Source of the DNA: Taxillus chinensis
Taxonomy: Eukaryota > Streptophyta > Magnoliopsida > Santalales > Loranthaceae
Direction: 5' to 3'
Assembly (NCBI GenBank): GCA_023512835.1
Contig: CM042085.1
Location: forward strand, 36,162,324-36,226,323
Length of the DNA: 64,000 nucleotides
The notes under the pieces are model-generated. The model had not been told where the DNA came from. It saw nothing but the letters and a program-made list of their open reading frames with translations, and did not search any database. A program made the position numbers and the translations under genes. The first letter of the stretch is position 1; each line of letters starts with the position of its first letter. Positions 21,952 to 33,319 of the stretch are shown piece by piece.

Positions 21952-23617
21952 CTACTCCATGGAAGTGGAGGAGTCAGTGAGAGCGGAGAGGAGTTGGGCG
22001 CCGAGGGCATCAACTTTGGCAGCGATGGCGGAAATTTGGGCGCTTTGAGCTTGGGCGTGTCGGTCCAGCTGGGCGGAAAGCACAGCGTCGGAGTGGACCG
22101 TGCCAAAAGAGGCACGCCCAAGGACTAACTCCGGAGCTTTGGAGGACTCCCCCGCATGAACAGGAGCAGGAGTGCGTTGGGCAGAGGAGTCCGCAGGAGT
22201 ATCAGTAGCAGCAGGAGCATCCGGAGCATCAGAGGCATCCGGAGCATTGGAGGCATCCGGAGCAAGGGACCCGCTTTGACCAGATAAGTCAACCACGGGA
22301 ATCGCGGCGGCAGGAGAAGAGGCTCCAGCCTTAGCAGGGGAAGGACTCCGTGCAGCAGGGACTGGGCCGGAGGGTGTAGGGAACGGCACATCGGGAATGG
22401 AAGCCGGCGTAAGAAAACCTTGGTCCAGGTTCCAGATGATCATGGTCTCCGGGGATTGGGTATTGCGTGTGTAAAACACCCGGAGATCGATGTCAGGAAT
22501 GGAGGAGGTGTGGGCTAGGCTGAAATGGAGCCAGAGGTCCGTTAAGGTGCTGGCGGAGAGATGGTCAAGGTAATCTCGGGGTTGAGGTAGGGGAGGCAAA
22601 GGGGCTTCCGGAGAAGCAGCCGGGACATCAACGGTGGCGACAAAGAAAGGCGGTATCAACCGCGGCAGCTATAGCGGATGTGGAGGGAGTGGGGACATCG
22701 GCGACAGAGGGGGCCGAGGAAACGGCTTTAGACGCACTGCGCTGAGAGGGCCCCGCAACCTCGGATGGTTCAGCACGGACGCTTGGCTGGGAGGCCCGTG
22801 AGTGGGAGGGCGCAGCAACGGACCAAATCCGGGAGGATCGGTGTGCAGAACTGACCTCGTGGGCTTGGCTGTTGGAGGGGTCACCAACAAAGCTGCCTTG
22901 TTGTTCCGAGGCAGGGAGAATGCGGAGAGCTACAGTGGGTCGGCGAGCGGTCATGTTCCCGTCCGGTATAAGGTAACGGAGGTAGTAAGCCGAGGGAAAC
23001 GAGACAGCATCAAATCGGGCGAAATGATCCGGACGTAGATGCCAGAAGACAATGCTGAGGATGCGCCCGAAGGAATGGTTTTTGGGACCATTTTGTAGCA
23101 AACGAAATAAGAACATCCCCCAATCCATCGGAAAACCTTCAAAAATGCCGTACATGGCCAGGAGAAGGTCGTACGGAATAGAGTCCAGGGCGGATGTGCG
23201 AGCCAGTAGGCATCGACTTAGAATAGTTGCCATACATCGATAGCGACCCTGGAAGGATTTCACCTTGTATTCCTTCCCTTTGTTCGTGCAACCCATAGAA
23301 GCCGCCATTGAATCGGCATCCGGGCGCTGTGGTTCACCAAGAGGTAGATGGAGAGCAGCGCGGAGAACAGTCGGAGTGATGATGATGGATTCACCGCGGA
23401 CATAAGAGGTTATGGAATCGGTGGTGCAGCGAATCCGTTGGTAATACTCAAGAATGTCATCGATAAGAAGATCGACGGGATTGGAGATCAGGCTGAGTAT
23501 ATGCGAGGCTTCAAGGAGAGGGCGAAGCTGGAAAAACCAATCTGGAGGATTAGAAACAGCATTCCAATCAATTAGATGGCCAGGATTAACGCCGGAAAGA
23601 GAGATTCTGGGTGCCAT
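21952..23617 (-). pseudogene. copia-4 accessory gene, N-terminal and middle part
   Basis: Starts MAPRISLSGVNPGHLIDW at 23617. Residues 1-220 form a folded-looking domain with SNPVDLLIDDILEYYQRI, YVRGESIIITPTVLRAALHL and YDLLLAMYGIFEGFPMDWG; its pattern recalls the putative plant transposon protein / plant-mobile-domain type proteins (inference). A Ser/Pro/Ala-rich linker follows. A one-base frameshift near 22650 splits the frame; the second part continues with PQPRDYLDHLSASTLTDLWL and a heptad-like LDRHAQAQSAQISAIAAKV segment to UAG 21952-21954. The same-frame Ulp1 ORF follows directly. Without the frameshift and UAG the gene would span about 915 codons. Confidence 0.75.
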
Positions 23618-25292
23618 TGCAGATTGGATGGGAAGGATAAGAGGAAAGGTGAGGTCTTGACAGTGGAAGGAGCAACGAGAGGTTTAGGGATTTGAAATGA
23701 GCAATACTCGTGCTTCGCAGGAATGATCAGAACATATAAGACCGAGTCCGCAAATGGCAGCGGGTCTAGGAATGTGCGAGTGAGATAGGGACCCGCGCGA
23801 CATGCTGATGTCATTAGTCTGGATATCGAGGCGCCTCCAAATGAAACGATGTCGTGGAGACCGCATGACCAAGTAGAGATTACAACTGGTTGCCATCCAG
23901 AGTAGTGTGTGTGTGCAACCCGAGATATGCATTTAATGAATCATCATTATTCCTCCTCAAAAGCATGCGACATATGAGTATACATGGATTGTCACAATTG
24001 AACAATGTCAGGAGTCCGGAGGAAAGAGCCGACACTCATCCGGAGTTAATAATATTCGTGAAAGAGTATCCGGATGAATAATAGACCTTTTCCGTCGTAA
24101 ACAGAGTTTGGTGAGAGAGTAGAGTAGATTCCTTTGCAGTCAAAAAGTCGAAGAGAAGAGAAGTACCACAACACTTCAAATCCGAGACTATGGACTGGAT
24201 TTATCGATACGGTTGCAAAGAAAATCTGAACCTGTAGCTAAAAAAGGATATACTGAAAATACAAAAGCTTAACAGGCAAGGATTAGTACGGATTAGAGAT
24301 GATAATCAGTGAAAAACAACATAATCCGAACCAATGAGAAACAGAACTCATGCATGGCTAAGAATGTAGTAGACGTATGCAACGTGAAAGTGATCAATAT
24401 TACTGAATCAGGGCATATATCAGATAGCAATACACAGGTTCATATAGGTCAACATAGCGAAACCGTCTTGCTGAACAACGTAGCTAAGATTAATTAAAGA
24501 GCATATGATTTGGCCACAATAGGATTCATGAGTGAGCAATGATAGAGCGAACACATGTCAAAAGAAGGCAGATGATTAGTCGATTAAAATGCATGGTTGA
24601 AGAAGGAAAATACATCCAAACATGCCACTTTTCTGATTCAAAACAGCATGTCCAGTCAGATCCGGAAGTAAAAGTTTAGAGGAGGGAGAATCCGAGACAT
24701 ATTAGGGGTTCATTCCTGCTCCCCCATAGATCATTTAATCCTCTCAATGAAAAGCTCCCCCTCAGATAGACAGTCAGGAAAGAGGTCATGAGACATATAC
24801 GGGGGGTATTACTGAATAATATATAAAGTATTTTCTCCCCTGTAGATTGTGCAATCCTCTCGGTTGACCGTTCCGATTTGTAGAAGTTCAAGACCGTCTA
24901 TCATTTATTAGAAAACTATACTTGGTCGATCGATCACGATTGAGTATTCATCCACCAGGCATTCCAAGCTAGCCCATTTCACTTCTTCAACTATGCATGT
25001 TAATAGAGTAATCTAAATGAACATGCTTTTGTCATGTGGTGATTAATGGAAGTTAAGATCATGAACCCAAAAGAGGTAAATCATATAAACTGTAATTATG
25101 TTAGCTTTAAACGACTTCAGTCGGGAAACGCAAGCATCCTCCCAATATGAGGTTGAGATTAATATCGAAACATGAAACCGTTAAACAAGTAAGTATGATC
25201 AGCAATACAGTCAGTAAGTTTCTACTACTTTCAGTAAATGTACAATGCATGGTCTGAGAGTAAATATACTATTGGGTAATTCAAATGTGAAG
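23618..25292 (-). other. copia-4 spacer with repeated polypurine tracts
   Basis: A non-coding stretch homologous to 7008-8715. Polypurine-type sequences (GGGGGAG or close) on the minus strand occur near 24720, 24755 and 24836. No conserved ORF. A separate RNA, splicing or an internal promoter would be needed to express the accessory gene downstream. Confidence 0.65.
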
Positions 25293-28200
25293 CTATGCAG
25301 AGAAGTCGAGCATACCTAATTGGAAGAGTAGTTCAGAAAACCTCGCATCAGGTAGGGGCTTTGTAAGTATGTCTGCTAATTGATCTTTAGTGGCAACATG
25401 TTCCAGTGAAATATGCTTTTTGAGAACATGATCGCGTATGAAGTGATACCTGACCTCAATGTGCTTCGTCTTAGGATGCATGACAGGATTGTTGCTGATG
25501 GCAATTGCACTAGTGTTGTCACAATAAAGTGGAATAGAGGACATGTCGAATCCGTAGTCGATAAGTTGACTTTGCATCCAAAGTAGGCGTCGCGGGCAAC
25601 TTCCGGCAGCTATATATTCCGCCTTAGCGGTAGAGGTTGATACCGAATTCGCTTCTTCTTGAACCATGAGATCAATCTATTTCCTAGAAACTGACACGTA
25701 CCGCTTGTGCTTTTCCTGTCGATGCGACATCCAGCGAAGTCGGCATCAGAGTACCCGGATAAGGTGAAGTTGGACTCCTTTGGGTACCATAGTCCCAAAT
25801 TCATTGTTCCTTTGAGATACCTTAATATCCGTTTAACATGAAGCATATGTGACTCCTTGGGATTCGCCTGGTATCGTGCACAGATGCAAGTTGCAAACAT
25901 AATGTCTGGGCGACTTGCTGTAAGATACAGCAAGGATCCGATCATCCCTCTATAGTCAGTCACATTTACTGATATGCCATCCACATCCGGATCTAACTTG
26001 GGACTGACAGGCATGGGAGTTTTGACGGGAGATGAGCCTTCCATACCAAACTTCTTAATAAGATCGCGAGTGTACTTAGCCTGATTAATGAAGATTCCTT
26101 CCTTTAATTGTTTAACTTCTATTCCAAGGAAGTAGGACAGTTCTCCCATCATGCTCATTTCAAACTTGCCTGTCATCAACTTAGCAAACTCTTCACAAAG
26201 CTTCGGATTCGTTGATCCGAAAATGATATCATCCACGTATATTTGTACGATCAAAGTGTGTCCTTTCTCTTTTCATAGAAATAGGGTGGTATCTATCTTC
26301 CCTTTTTGGAAGTTATGAGCAAGTAGGAATTCTGACAGTGTGTCGTACCAGGCTCTTGGAGCTTGCTTCAAACCATATAGAGCTTTCTGAAGTTTGTAGA
26401 CAATATGTCCTGCCTTAGGTTCAATGAAGCCGGGAGGTTGTTCAACATACACCTCCTCTTGAAGGTCTCCATTCAGGAATGCGCTCTTGATGTCCATTTG
26501 ATAAACTATGAAGTTTTCATATGAAGCATACGCCAGAAACATTCGGATTGCCTCAAGTCTTGCGACCGGAGCAAAGGTTTCATCATAATCTATTCCTTCT
26601 TCTTGACGATATCCTTTAGCTACCAGTCTGGCTTTGTTCCGGATTACTATTCCATCCGTATCAAGCTTGTTCTGGAACACCCATTTAACGCCAATGACTT
26701 GCTGAGACTTAGGCCTTGGTACTAAGGTCCACACATTATTTCTCTTAAATTGATTCAGCTCTTCTTGCATGGCTTCTATCCAATTCGAATATTGAAGAGC
26801 TTCATCTACCACCTTTGGTTCTATTTGAGATAGAAAACACGAGTAAAGACTCATGTTGGAGGTGGCTGCTCTTGTTCTTACACCAACAGTAGGATCACCA
26901 ATCACTTGATCTGAGGGATGGTTTCGGGTCCATCTATAATTCTGTGCATGTGTTGGTTGATCTTGAACAATTTGAAGCTCTTCCAGATTGGGTGGTTCAG
27001 TTGTATCGACTGGTTGAGCTTCGTCCGGACTAGATGTTTCCGTATTGAGAGGTACGGATGAACTAGTTGGTTCTTCAACACTGTTTCTTCCAGTGTTAAC
27101 TAGTCCGGACGGACTTGAAGGTGCTCCGAAATTTTGGGTATCCGTAGGAGTATGTCCGGAGCTAAATGGTAGTCTGGAGTCAGAGTCATCCGTAGCATCA
27201 TCCATAAAATTTCGTTGTGTTTCGCTGATGTGACGTGGTTGGTCAGGATATGTAACAGGAATATTCATAAACTTCGAGTAATCGACGTTGCTGTCCATGA
27301 CCTGCATATTGGAATTTGAAGAACCGACTTTTAACCAATCGAGATTAGCTTCATCAAAGGTCACATGGATAGATTCTTCAACTTTAAAAAGTTTTCTATT
27401 GAAGACCCGATAAGCCTTGCTATGTAGTGAGTACCCGACAAAAATCCCATCATCAGATTTTGGTTCAAATTTATTCTGGGTCTCTTTGCCATTGATCAGT
27501 ATATAGCAAGTACACCCAAAAGCTCTGAAATGTGAAATTGAAGGTTTTCGTCCTCTCCACATCTCATAGGGTGTTGTCATGGTAGATTTATTTATTAGAG
27601 TTCTGTTCTGAACATAGCAGGCAGTGGACACAGCTTCAGCCCATAGACTGAGAGGAAGCGTTGCCCCTGATAACATGGATCTACCAGCTTCAACTAAAGT
27701 ACGATTCTTGCGCTCAGCTACCCCATTTTGTTGTGGTTCTGGGAGCAGAGAAGTCATGCTGTATGCCCTGTTTAGAACAATATGATCTCATTTCTAAAAA
27801 ATCAAATTCTGTACCATGATCACTCCTGATGCATTTAATGCTCAGTCCTTGTGAGTTGCTTATCCAGTTGAAGAGATCTACAAGATGCTCAAAAGTTTGA
27901 TCCTTTGATTTCAGGAACATCACCCATGTGTATCTAGTGAAATCATCGATAACCACAAGGGTATATCTCGCACCAGCTAGTGATGGAACAGATATAGGAC
28001 CACAGAGGTCCATATGAAGAAGTTGTAGAGGAGCAGTTATTGAGTTAACTGATTTGCTCTTAAAGCTGTGTTTGGTCTGTTTACCAAGTTGGCATTCTCG
28101 ATAGAGAGAGTCTCTGGAGAACTTGAGTTTGGGTAGACCAGTGACAAGATCAAGTGACGCTAATTTAGACAAAGTCTTAAAGTTTAAATGTGCGCATCAC

Positions 28201-28673
28201 TTGTGTCATAGCCAACTATCTTCATCTGATGCTTTCGTGAGGAAGCATACAGGGTCAGAAGAATTATTTCTTAAGACCACTGAGTATATGTCCCCATCTC
28301 TTGATCCGGATAACTTAACATCTCCGGATAAGTTTTCTCTTACTGTACAGGTGTTGGACAAAAAGGAAACAGTAAATCCTTCGTCATATAGATTACTGAT
28401 ACTTAGCAAATTATGCTTTAAACCTTCGACTAGTGCAACTTTAGTGATTGATACACAGTCGTTAGTTAAAGTGCCATACCCGACAGTCCTACCTTTGCTG
28501 TTGTTGCCATATGAAATGGATGGACCTTGTTTATCATTAACTTCTACAAGCAGAGTCTGATCACCCGTCATATGTCCGGAGCATCCACTATCAAGGATCC
28601 ACTTGCTTTTATTGATCTTTAACTTCAAGTGATTCGGCAATGCATTCTAGAGATGCTCCTGAAAGACAACAGT
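25293..28673 (-). pseudogene. copia-4 pol (PR-INT-RT-RNase H)
   Basis: Begins in frame with gag, directly after UAA 28674-28676. Protease WILDSGCSGHMTGD is near 28590. Integrase shows [28 protein letters not shown] and [10 protein letters not shown]. Reverse transcriptase has [14 protein letters not shown] and YVDD at 26228-26239. RNase H has YSDADFAGCRIDRKSTSGT and CDNTSAIAISNNP. Lesions: a stop near 28650, two stops in the HHCC finger near 28200, a one-base loss in the PQQNGV region near 27735, a stop in place of a residue after DTTLFL near 26274, and a frameshift near 25660. The integrase-RT segment 26273-27757 is open for 494 codons. Confidence 0.9.
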
Positions 28674-30976
28674 TTACACTTTTGGTGCCCAAACTTGTTT
28701 CGGGCGGTTAGAGAGAGCAGCAGTATTGTCAACATTTACGGATTTGATTTTGCTAGGACTCTTAGCTTTCCAAGTTGACATTAACTTGTTAGTTTCAGCT
28801 ACTTCTTTTATTTGGGTTTTCTTAGGAGAGACACTCCTTTTAGATTTAGATTTTGTTTTGCTCGAAGAACCCCTTTTATAAAACTGATCTTTATTGGATT
28901 GAAATTGATTACAAAGCCAGCTATCAGATAGACTCCAACATTCATAGTGATAATGACCCATTTCCCTACAGATGGAACAGACACTATAATGTGAAGTACA
29001 AACAGGGGATACAGGTCTCTTAGATTTTACAGATTTTCTACTCTGTTCCCTGTGGCCTAATCCATTGCGTTTGGGTGACGCGCTCTTGGCCTTAAATGCG
29101 TCAGCCTTAGCCTTGTCTTTCTTTTTGAGTGCTACGATTTTGGCTTTAACTGCAGCAGCCCTTCCCTTCATCTTTAGTTACAGGTCCTCTTGGTTCGGGA
29201 AGTGCGATAATGACCTCCGCTCCACGATCATAAACTATGGTGCCACCTGAAATGAAACCATCCAACGGTTTGGATGTACTAACAGGATATAAGTTGGTTA
29301 GTTTAGGAGTGAAGTCCGGAGGACACTCGGTAGCTTGAGCTATGGAAGTTGATGGTTCGGAACCTAGGCCAGGTTTGATTCGGATGTCGTCGGGATCGGT
29401 CCTAAAGGTAGAGGCTATTTCCCAGGACTTTAGCCACTTACGATTTATTTCCTTTTCCTGTTCCAGTTCATTTTCGAGTCTTTTTACTATAACTTTTAGG
29501 CCTGAGAGATTGGTATTTAACAAATGATTTTCAGCTCTTAGATCATGATACCAAGCTTCTTTTCCTCTGAAGTCAGTGATGTCCTTTTCGAGTCTATTAA
29601 TAGTAAATTCAAGACGTTTATTCTGACTTTCCATATCTTTGTACATTTGAGTAATTATTAGTCTCTCATTCTTTTCATGATCACATGTAGTAGTAAGAGA
29701 TTCTAATTTACTCAGGAGCTCGAGATAGAAGGTACCTCGATATTTGCCATGAGGCAGACGTTCGGCTTAGTGGTCGGCTCATCATCCGAGGATTCCTCCT
29801 CTTCTTCCGAGCCACTCATGTATTTTGTCACGAGCGCCTTCCTCTTGCTCTTGCTGTTATCTGAGGTGGAGCGGCGAGGAGTTACCTTGTCACTTTTCTA
29901 GGCCACTTTTGTTTTGGATCTGCATTCCTTGGCCCAGTGACCGGTTTTCCCACAGTTGAAACATTCCTGGGAACTGGACTCCGGTCGCTCCTTCCTTTGG
30001 AACGATGATGATGAGCGTCTTCTGAACCCTTTTCTGCTTTTCCGTAGGAATCGCTCAAAGGATTTGACAAGAAGGGCTATCTCCTCCTCCTCGTCAGAAT
30101 CAGAATTGTCGGATACGTCCGTATCATCATTCCTCAGTATGTTTAGACATTCTGTAGCTTTGAGAGCTACCCCCTTTTCTTTCCGAGCTATTTTCTCATC
30201 CCTGTTAGAGTACTTAAACCTGACTTCGTGAGTCCGCAGCTCTCCATACAGTTCTTCAAGGGGAACATACTGCCAGTTTTTGTCTGATTGCATCTGGAGT
30301 TGTTTGGAGTAGTAGCGATCCGGCAAGGAGCGAAAGAACTTGTCATTGATTTGGGATTGAGAATAATGCTCATTGACAGTCTTCAGCTCCAGAATGAGCT
30401 TGCCGAATCTCCGATAGATGCTTTCAAGTGATTCGCCCGGTTTATGATTAAAACTCTCAAAGTTCTGTCTGAGAGTGCAGATCACATTCTACATCTGGGA
30501 CCGACTCCCCTCATAGAGGATTGTCGGTTTGTCCCAAACGACTTTTGCTGTCGTGCGGCCCTGGACGTCCGTGAAAGCCTCGGAATCCAAAGACGATGTA
30601 ACATAAGCCGAGCCTTTTCACTAGCGCACTGCCAGGCTCTTTCATCGTTGGTAAGTTCAGCATCTTTCTTTGGCCTCCTAACTCCATGTTCTCCGATAGT
30701 CATCGGAATTGGAATCTCCTGATGAAGACATGGCCACATAAGATGATCATGGCATACCATAAACATCTTCATGCGAGCTTTCCACTGGGAGAAAAGCTCA
30801 GGTGTGAATTTGGGCGGTTTCGTTAAAGTAAAGCCAGAACTCCGTGGTTGAGAAGCGGCGGCAGCAGCAAGTTGAGGTGGGTCAACATTTTCACTGCTGC
30901 TTCGATTCGGGATGGGCTCCTATGCACCTCCGGAGTTAAGGCGAGTGTTGAATAGCATACTGCTTTCTTCGGCCAT
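28674..30976 (-). pseudogene. copia-4 gag
   Basis: Starts MAEESSMLFNTRLNSGGA at 30976. A TAG replaces Gln in GAQEPIP near 30931, and one base is lost near 30607 (ASEKA). The first CCHC is intact (CFNCGKTGHWAKEC near 29960). A stop (29898-29900) and frameshifts near 29730 and 29165 follow. The second CCHC is intact (CSICREMGHYHYEC near 28960). It ends KQVWAPKV-UAA at 28674-28676, in frame with pol. Confidence 0.88.
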
Positions 30977-31024
30977 TTCTGAGATTGAAAGAGTGGGATC
31001 TCTACTTAGAACAAAGTAGAACTT

Positions 31025-31036
31025 GCTCTGATACCA
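31025..31036 (-). promoter_or_regulatory. copia-4 primer-binding site
   Basis: Canonical TGGTATCAGAGC on the minus strand, two bases from the 5' LTR. Confidence 0.93.
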
Positions 31037-31038
31037 CT

Positions 31039-32222
31039 TGATGGTCCCTTGGAGCCTACGAGGGGGGGGGGTGAATAGGCTCTTATTAAAACTCTTTCCT
31101 TTCTCTCAAGACACAAACACTTATCTAGTTAAGTGATAGAATCACTGCGGAAGATAACCAGATAGTGGAAGTATTTTGTTTTATTATCACGAGATGAATA
31201 TAACAAAATAGAAGCAAGACTCTCTTACACTCTGTTTACAAATGAACTCACACACTAGCCAACTTCTATCTCCAAAGATGGAAAACCTCTCTTTTTAATA
31301 ATGTACAAGTATGAATATTTATACAAAACATTCCTAAGAGACAACCTTGGAACTTGTAGTTCCGGAATGCGTTCAGCACTAACTATCCCTCGGTAATCTC
31401 TCTGCCTTGACTGCTGCGGATTGTGGAGCTCAAGATCTTGGATTTGAAGAGTATAAGTGTCTTTGTGAGTTCCCAAATACAATTAAGGTTGTGTCCACAT
31501 ATCCGGACGATCCACGTGTAAGATTCTTCAGGTTCTCAATAAATTTGTCTTACATCGGGACACCACGAGCTGATAACTTTAAATGCGGTTGAGTTGAAGC
31601 AGTGTCTTCTTGGTCCGATGTAATTTTCCTTACTCCGTAGCTAATGAAGCTCGGAACCTTACTCCGTGTCAGTGGTTGCTTACTCCGTATCTATTTAGTG
31701 CTGGAATCCTTAGTCCGTGTCGTGACTTCCTTACTCCGCATGTAAGTTCCTTACTCCGTATGTAAGTTCCTTACTCCGTATGTAAGTTCCTTACTCCGCA
31801 TGTAAGTTCCTTACTCCGGGCGAGTCTTGAAAAGTCTGATAACTTATTCCGTGTCAGTGCTTTCTTACTCCGCATGTAAGTTCCTTACTCCGTATGTAAT
31901 TTCCTTACTCCGGGCGAGTAATAAATCCGGATTCCTTACTCCGCATCTGGTTTCCTTACTCCGCACTTATCCTTTAAGTTCTTAGTCCGTACGAATGTTC
32001 CTTATTCCGTATGTATTTGTTACTTGGTTATTTACCAAGTGTTTGATGACACTCACTCTTGTCCGGATCAGGATTATGTATCCTGTCCTTAGCTTTGCTC
32101 TCACGAGTGCATTTCTAGATTAGTAACATATCTTCTGCAATGATCAAATAAACACAAAAGATCTCAGATCAAATTACATAAGGCTTTATCAGCATTATCC
32201 AAATTCTGGGTTTAATCCAACA
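31039..32222 (-). repeat. copia-4 5' LTR
   Basis: TGATGGTCCC to AATCCAACA; TSD GTATC at 32223-32227. A candidate TATA box (TATAAATA on the minus strand) is at 31316-31323. The first cluster of its U3 array (31730-31820) has four 20-bp units against one in the 3' LTR. Confidence 0.94.
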
Positions 32223-32227
32223 GTATC

Positions 32228-32371
32228 CTTTCCTTTGCTTTGCTGTCACGAGTGTAGGTCCAGATTAAGTTCATATCTTTGCAATAACTCAAGATGAAAA
32301 TCAACAAAAGTCTTAGATCAAATTACATAGGGTTTTATTAGCATTATCCAAATTCTGGGCTTGATCCAACA
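32228..32371 (-). repeat. copia-3 5' LTR, right part
   Basis: Continues 18312-19547 after copia-4 and its TSD. It ends GCTTGATCCAACA, the shared outer end of these copia LTRs. Confidence 0.88.
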
Positions 32372-32883
32372 ATTTTTTTATCTCTTTCTACATTCCATGC
32401 CTTTTTAGAAATTACTTTAGGATTCATTAAATAAATTTTAAGATTTTTTTAGGATTATTCTATGGTTTACAAATACTTCAAATTTCTTAGGATTTTCTTT
32501 AGATCTTTTAGGGTAATATGACTTAATTCAATTTTAACAGATAACATTGAAAAAATAAAAAGAGTAGACATTAAGTCCTAAAAAAGGTTTAGACAAGAAA
32601 ATTAAAGCAAATAGTTAAAACAAATTAGAAACCTCACAAACTCCTAAGATAGGTACCGAAAGGGTATTGCAGGGGTGCTAATACTTCCCCGCACGTAACA
32701 AACTCACGAACCTGGCTTTGGCAACGTAGACCATTTTTAGGTGACCAACTGCACCTTAAAAATAATTGGTGGCGACTTTGTGTTTTTCTTTTTCTTTTAG
32801 TTTTTTTATCACCATTCGGGTGAAGGGTGGGTTAATCGCATCCCCAAAAGCGGATTCCCCCCGGACGAAATCTGGTGATGACA
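32372..32883 (+). mobile_element. Probable Ty3 (Tat-like) LTR end remnant
   Basis: AT-rich DNA followed by 'gggtgctaatacttcccc' and a 'ttggtggcgact' motif near 32766. Both are typical of the 3' end of plant Tat/Ogre-type LTRs and the adjoining primer-binding site. No LTR partner or coding sequence is present, so this is an inference from motifs. Confidence 0.45.
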
Positions 32884-33174
32884 ACATTCTTTGCAGTCTT
32901 CCAGTGATTGATCTTTGTTTTACTCTAATATCGTCCTAATACTCCAACTGTATATGCAATATCAGGTCTGGTATAGACCTGAGCAGACATAATGCTACCA
33001 ACAGTTCCCGTTCAATGTCATTCCTGGGGCACTAATTCAAACTGAATTGGTCACCCTTCATAATTGGTGTTACATCTGGTGAACAATCTTCTATTTTGAA
33101 TCTTTTAAACACTTTGTTGATATAGGCCTCCTAAGACAATCCTAAAATGCCTCCGGATCTATCTCTATGGATCT
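32884..33174 (-). pseudogene. Tork-type copia pol remnant
   Basis: Minus-strand translation gives DRSGGILGLS, YINKVFKRFKI, VGSIMSAQVYTRPDIAY and VGVLGRY with several stops and shifts. This matches the RT-RNase H junction of Tork/TNT1-lineage copia elements, a lineage different from the Sirevirus-like elements. It is cut on both sides. Confidence 0.7.
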
Positions 33175-33319
33175 TGTAGGGTCCCAAAGTGTGTCTAGAG
33201 GGGGGGGGGTGAATAGACTCTTTTCACATAAGCTAAGACAGTAAGATGATGAATGAATGTCCAAGAGATGACTATGGTATAGTATTAATGAAGAAGATGA
33301 CAATATTTTGTAGGAGTGA
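33175..33319 (-). mobile_element. LTR family X fragment
   Basis: Starts TGTAGGGTCCCAAAG and a G-run, and matches the first ~145 bp of family X at 53987. It is cut at 33320 by copia-5; the putative TSD is AGTGA (33315-33319), whose partner is not in the window. Confidence 0.7.

Larger units (their letters stand above)
19548..32222 (-). mobile_element. copia-4: full-length Sirevirus-like element
   Basis: A complete 12.7-kb element on the minus strand with LTRs of 1181 and 1184 bp and the exact TSD GTATC (19543-19547 and 32223-32227). It is inserted in the 5' LTR of copia-3. Outside the TACTCCG arrays the two LTRs differ at only about ten or so positions by eye, so this looks like the youngest copia element here. 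It carries the best-preserved accessory gene. Gag and pol still have several lesions, so it probably cannot move on its own. Confidence 0.95.

Noticed and set aside
32372..33319. Possible host intergenic DNA or gene
   Set aside because: It resolves into a Tat-like LTR motif region, a Tork pol fragment and an X LTR fragment; no host exon seen.
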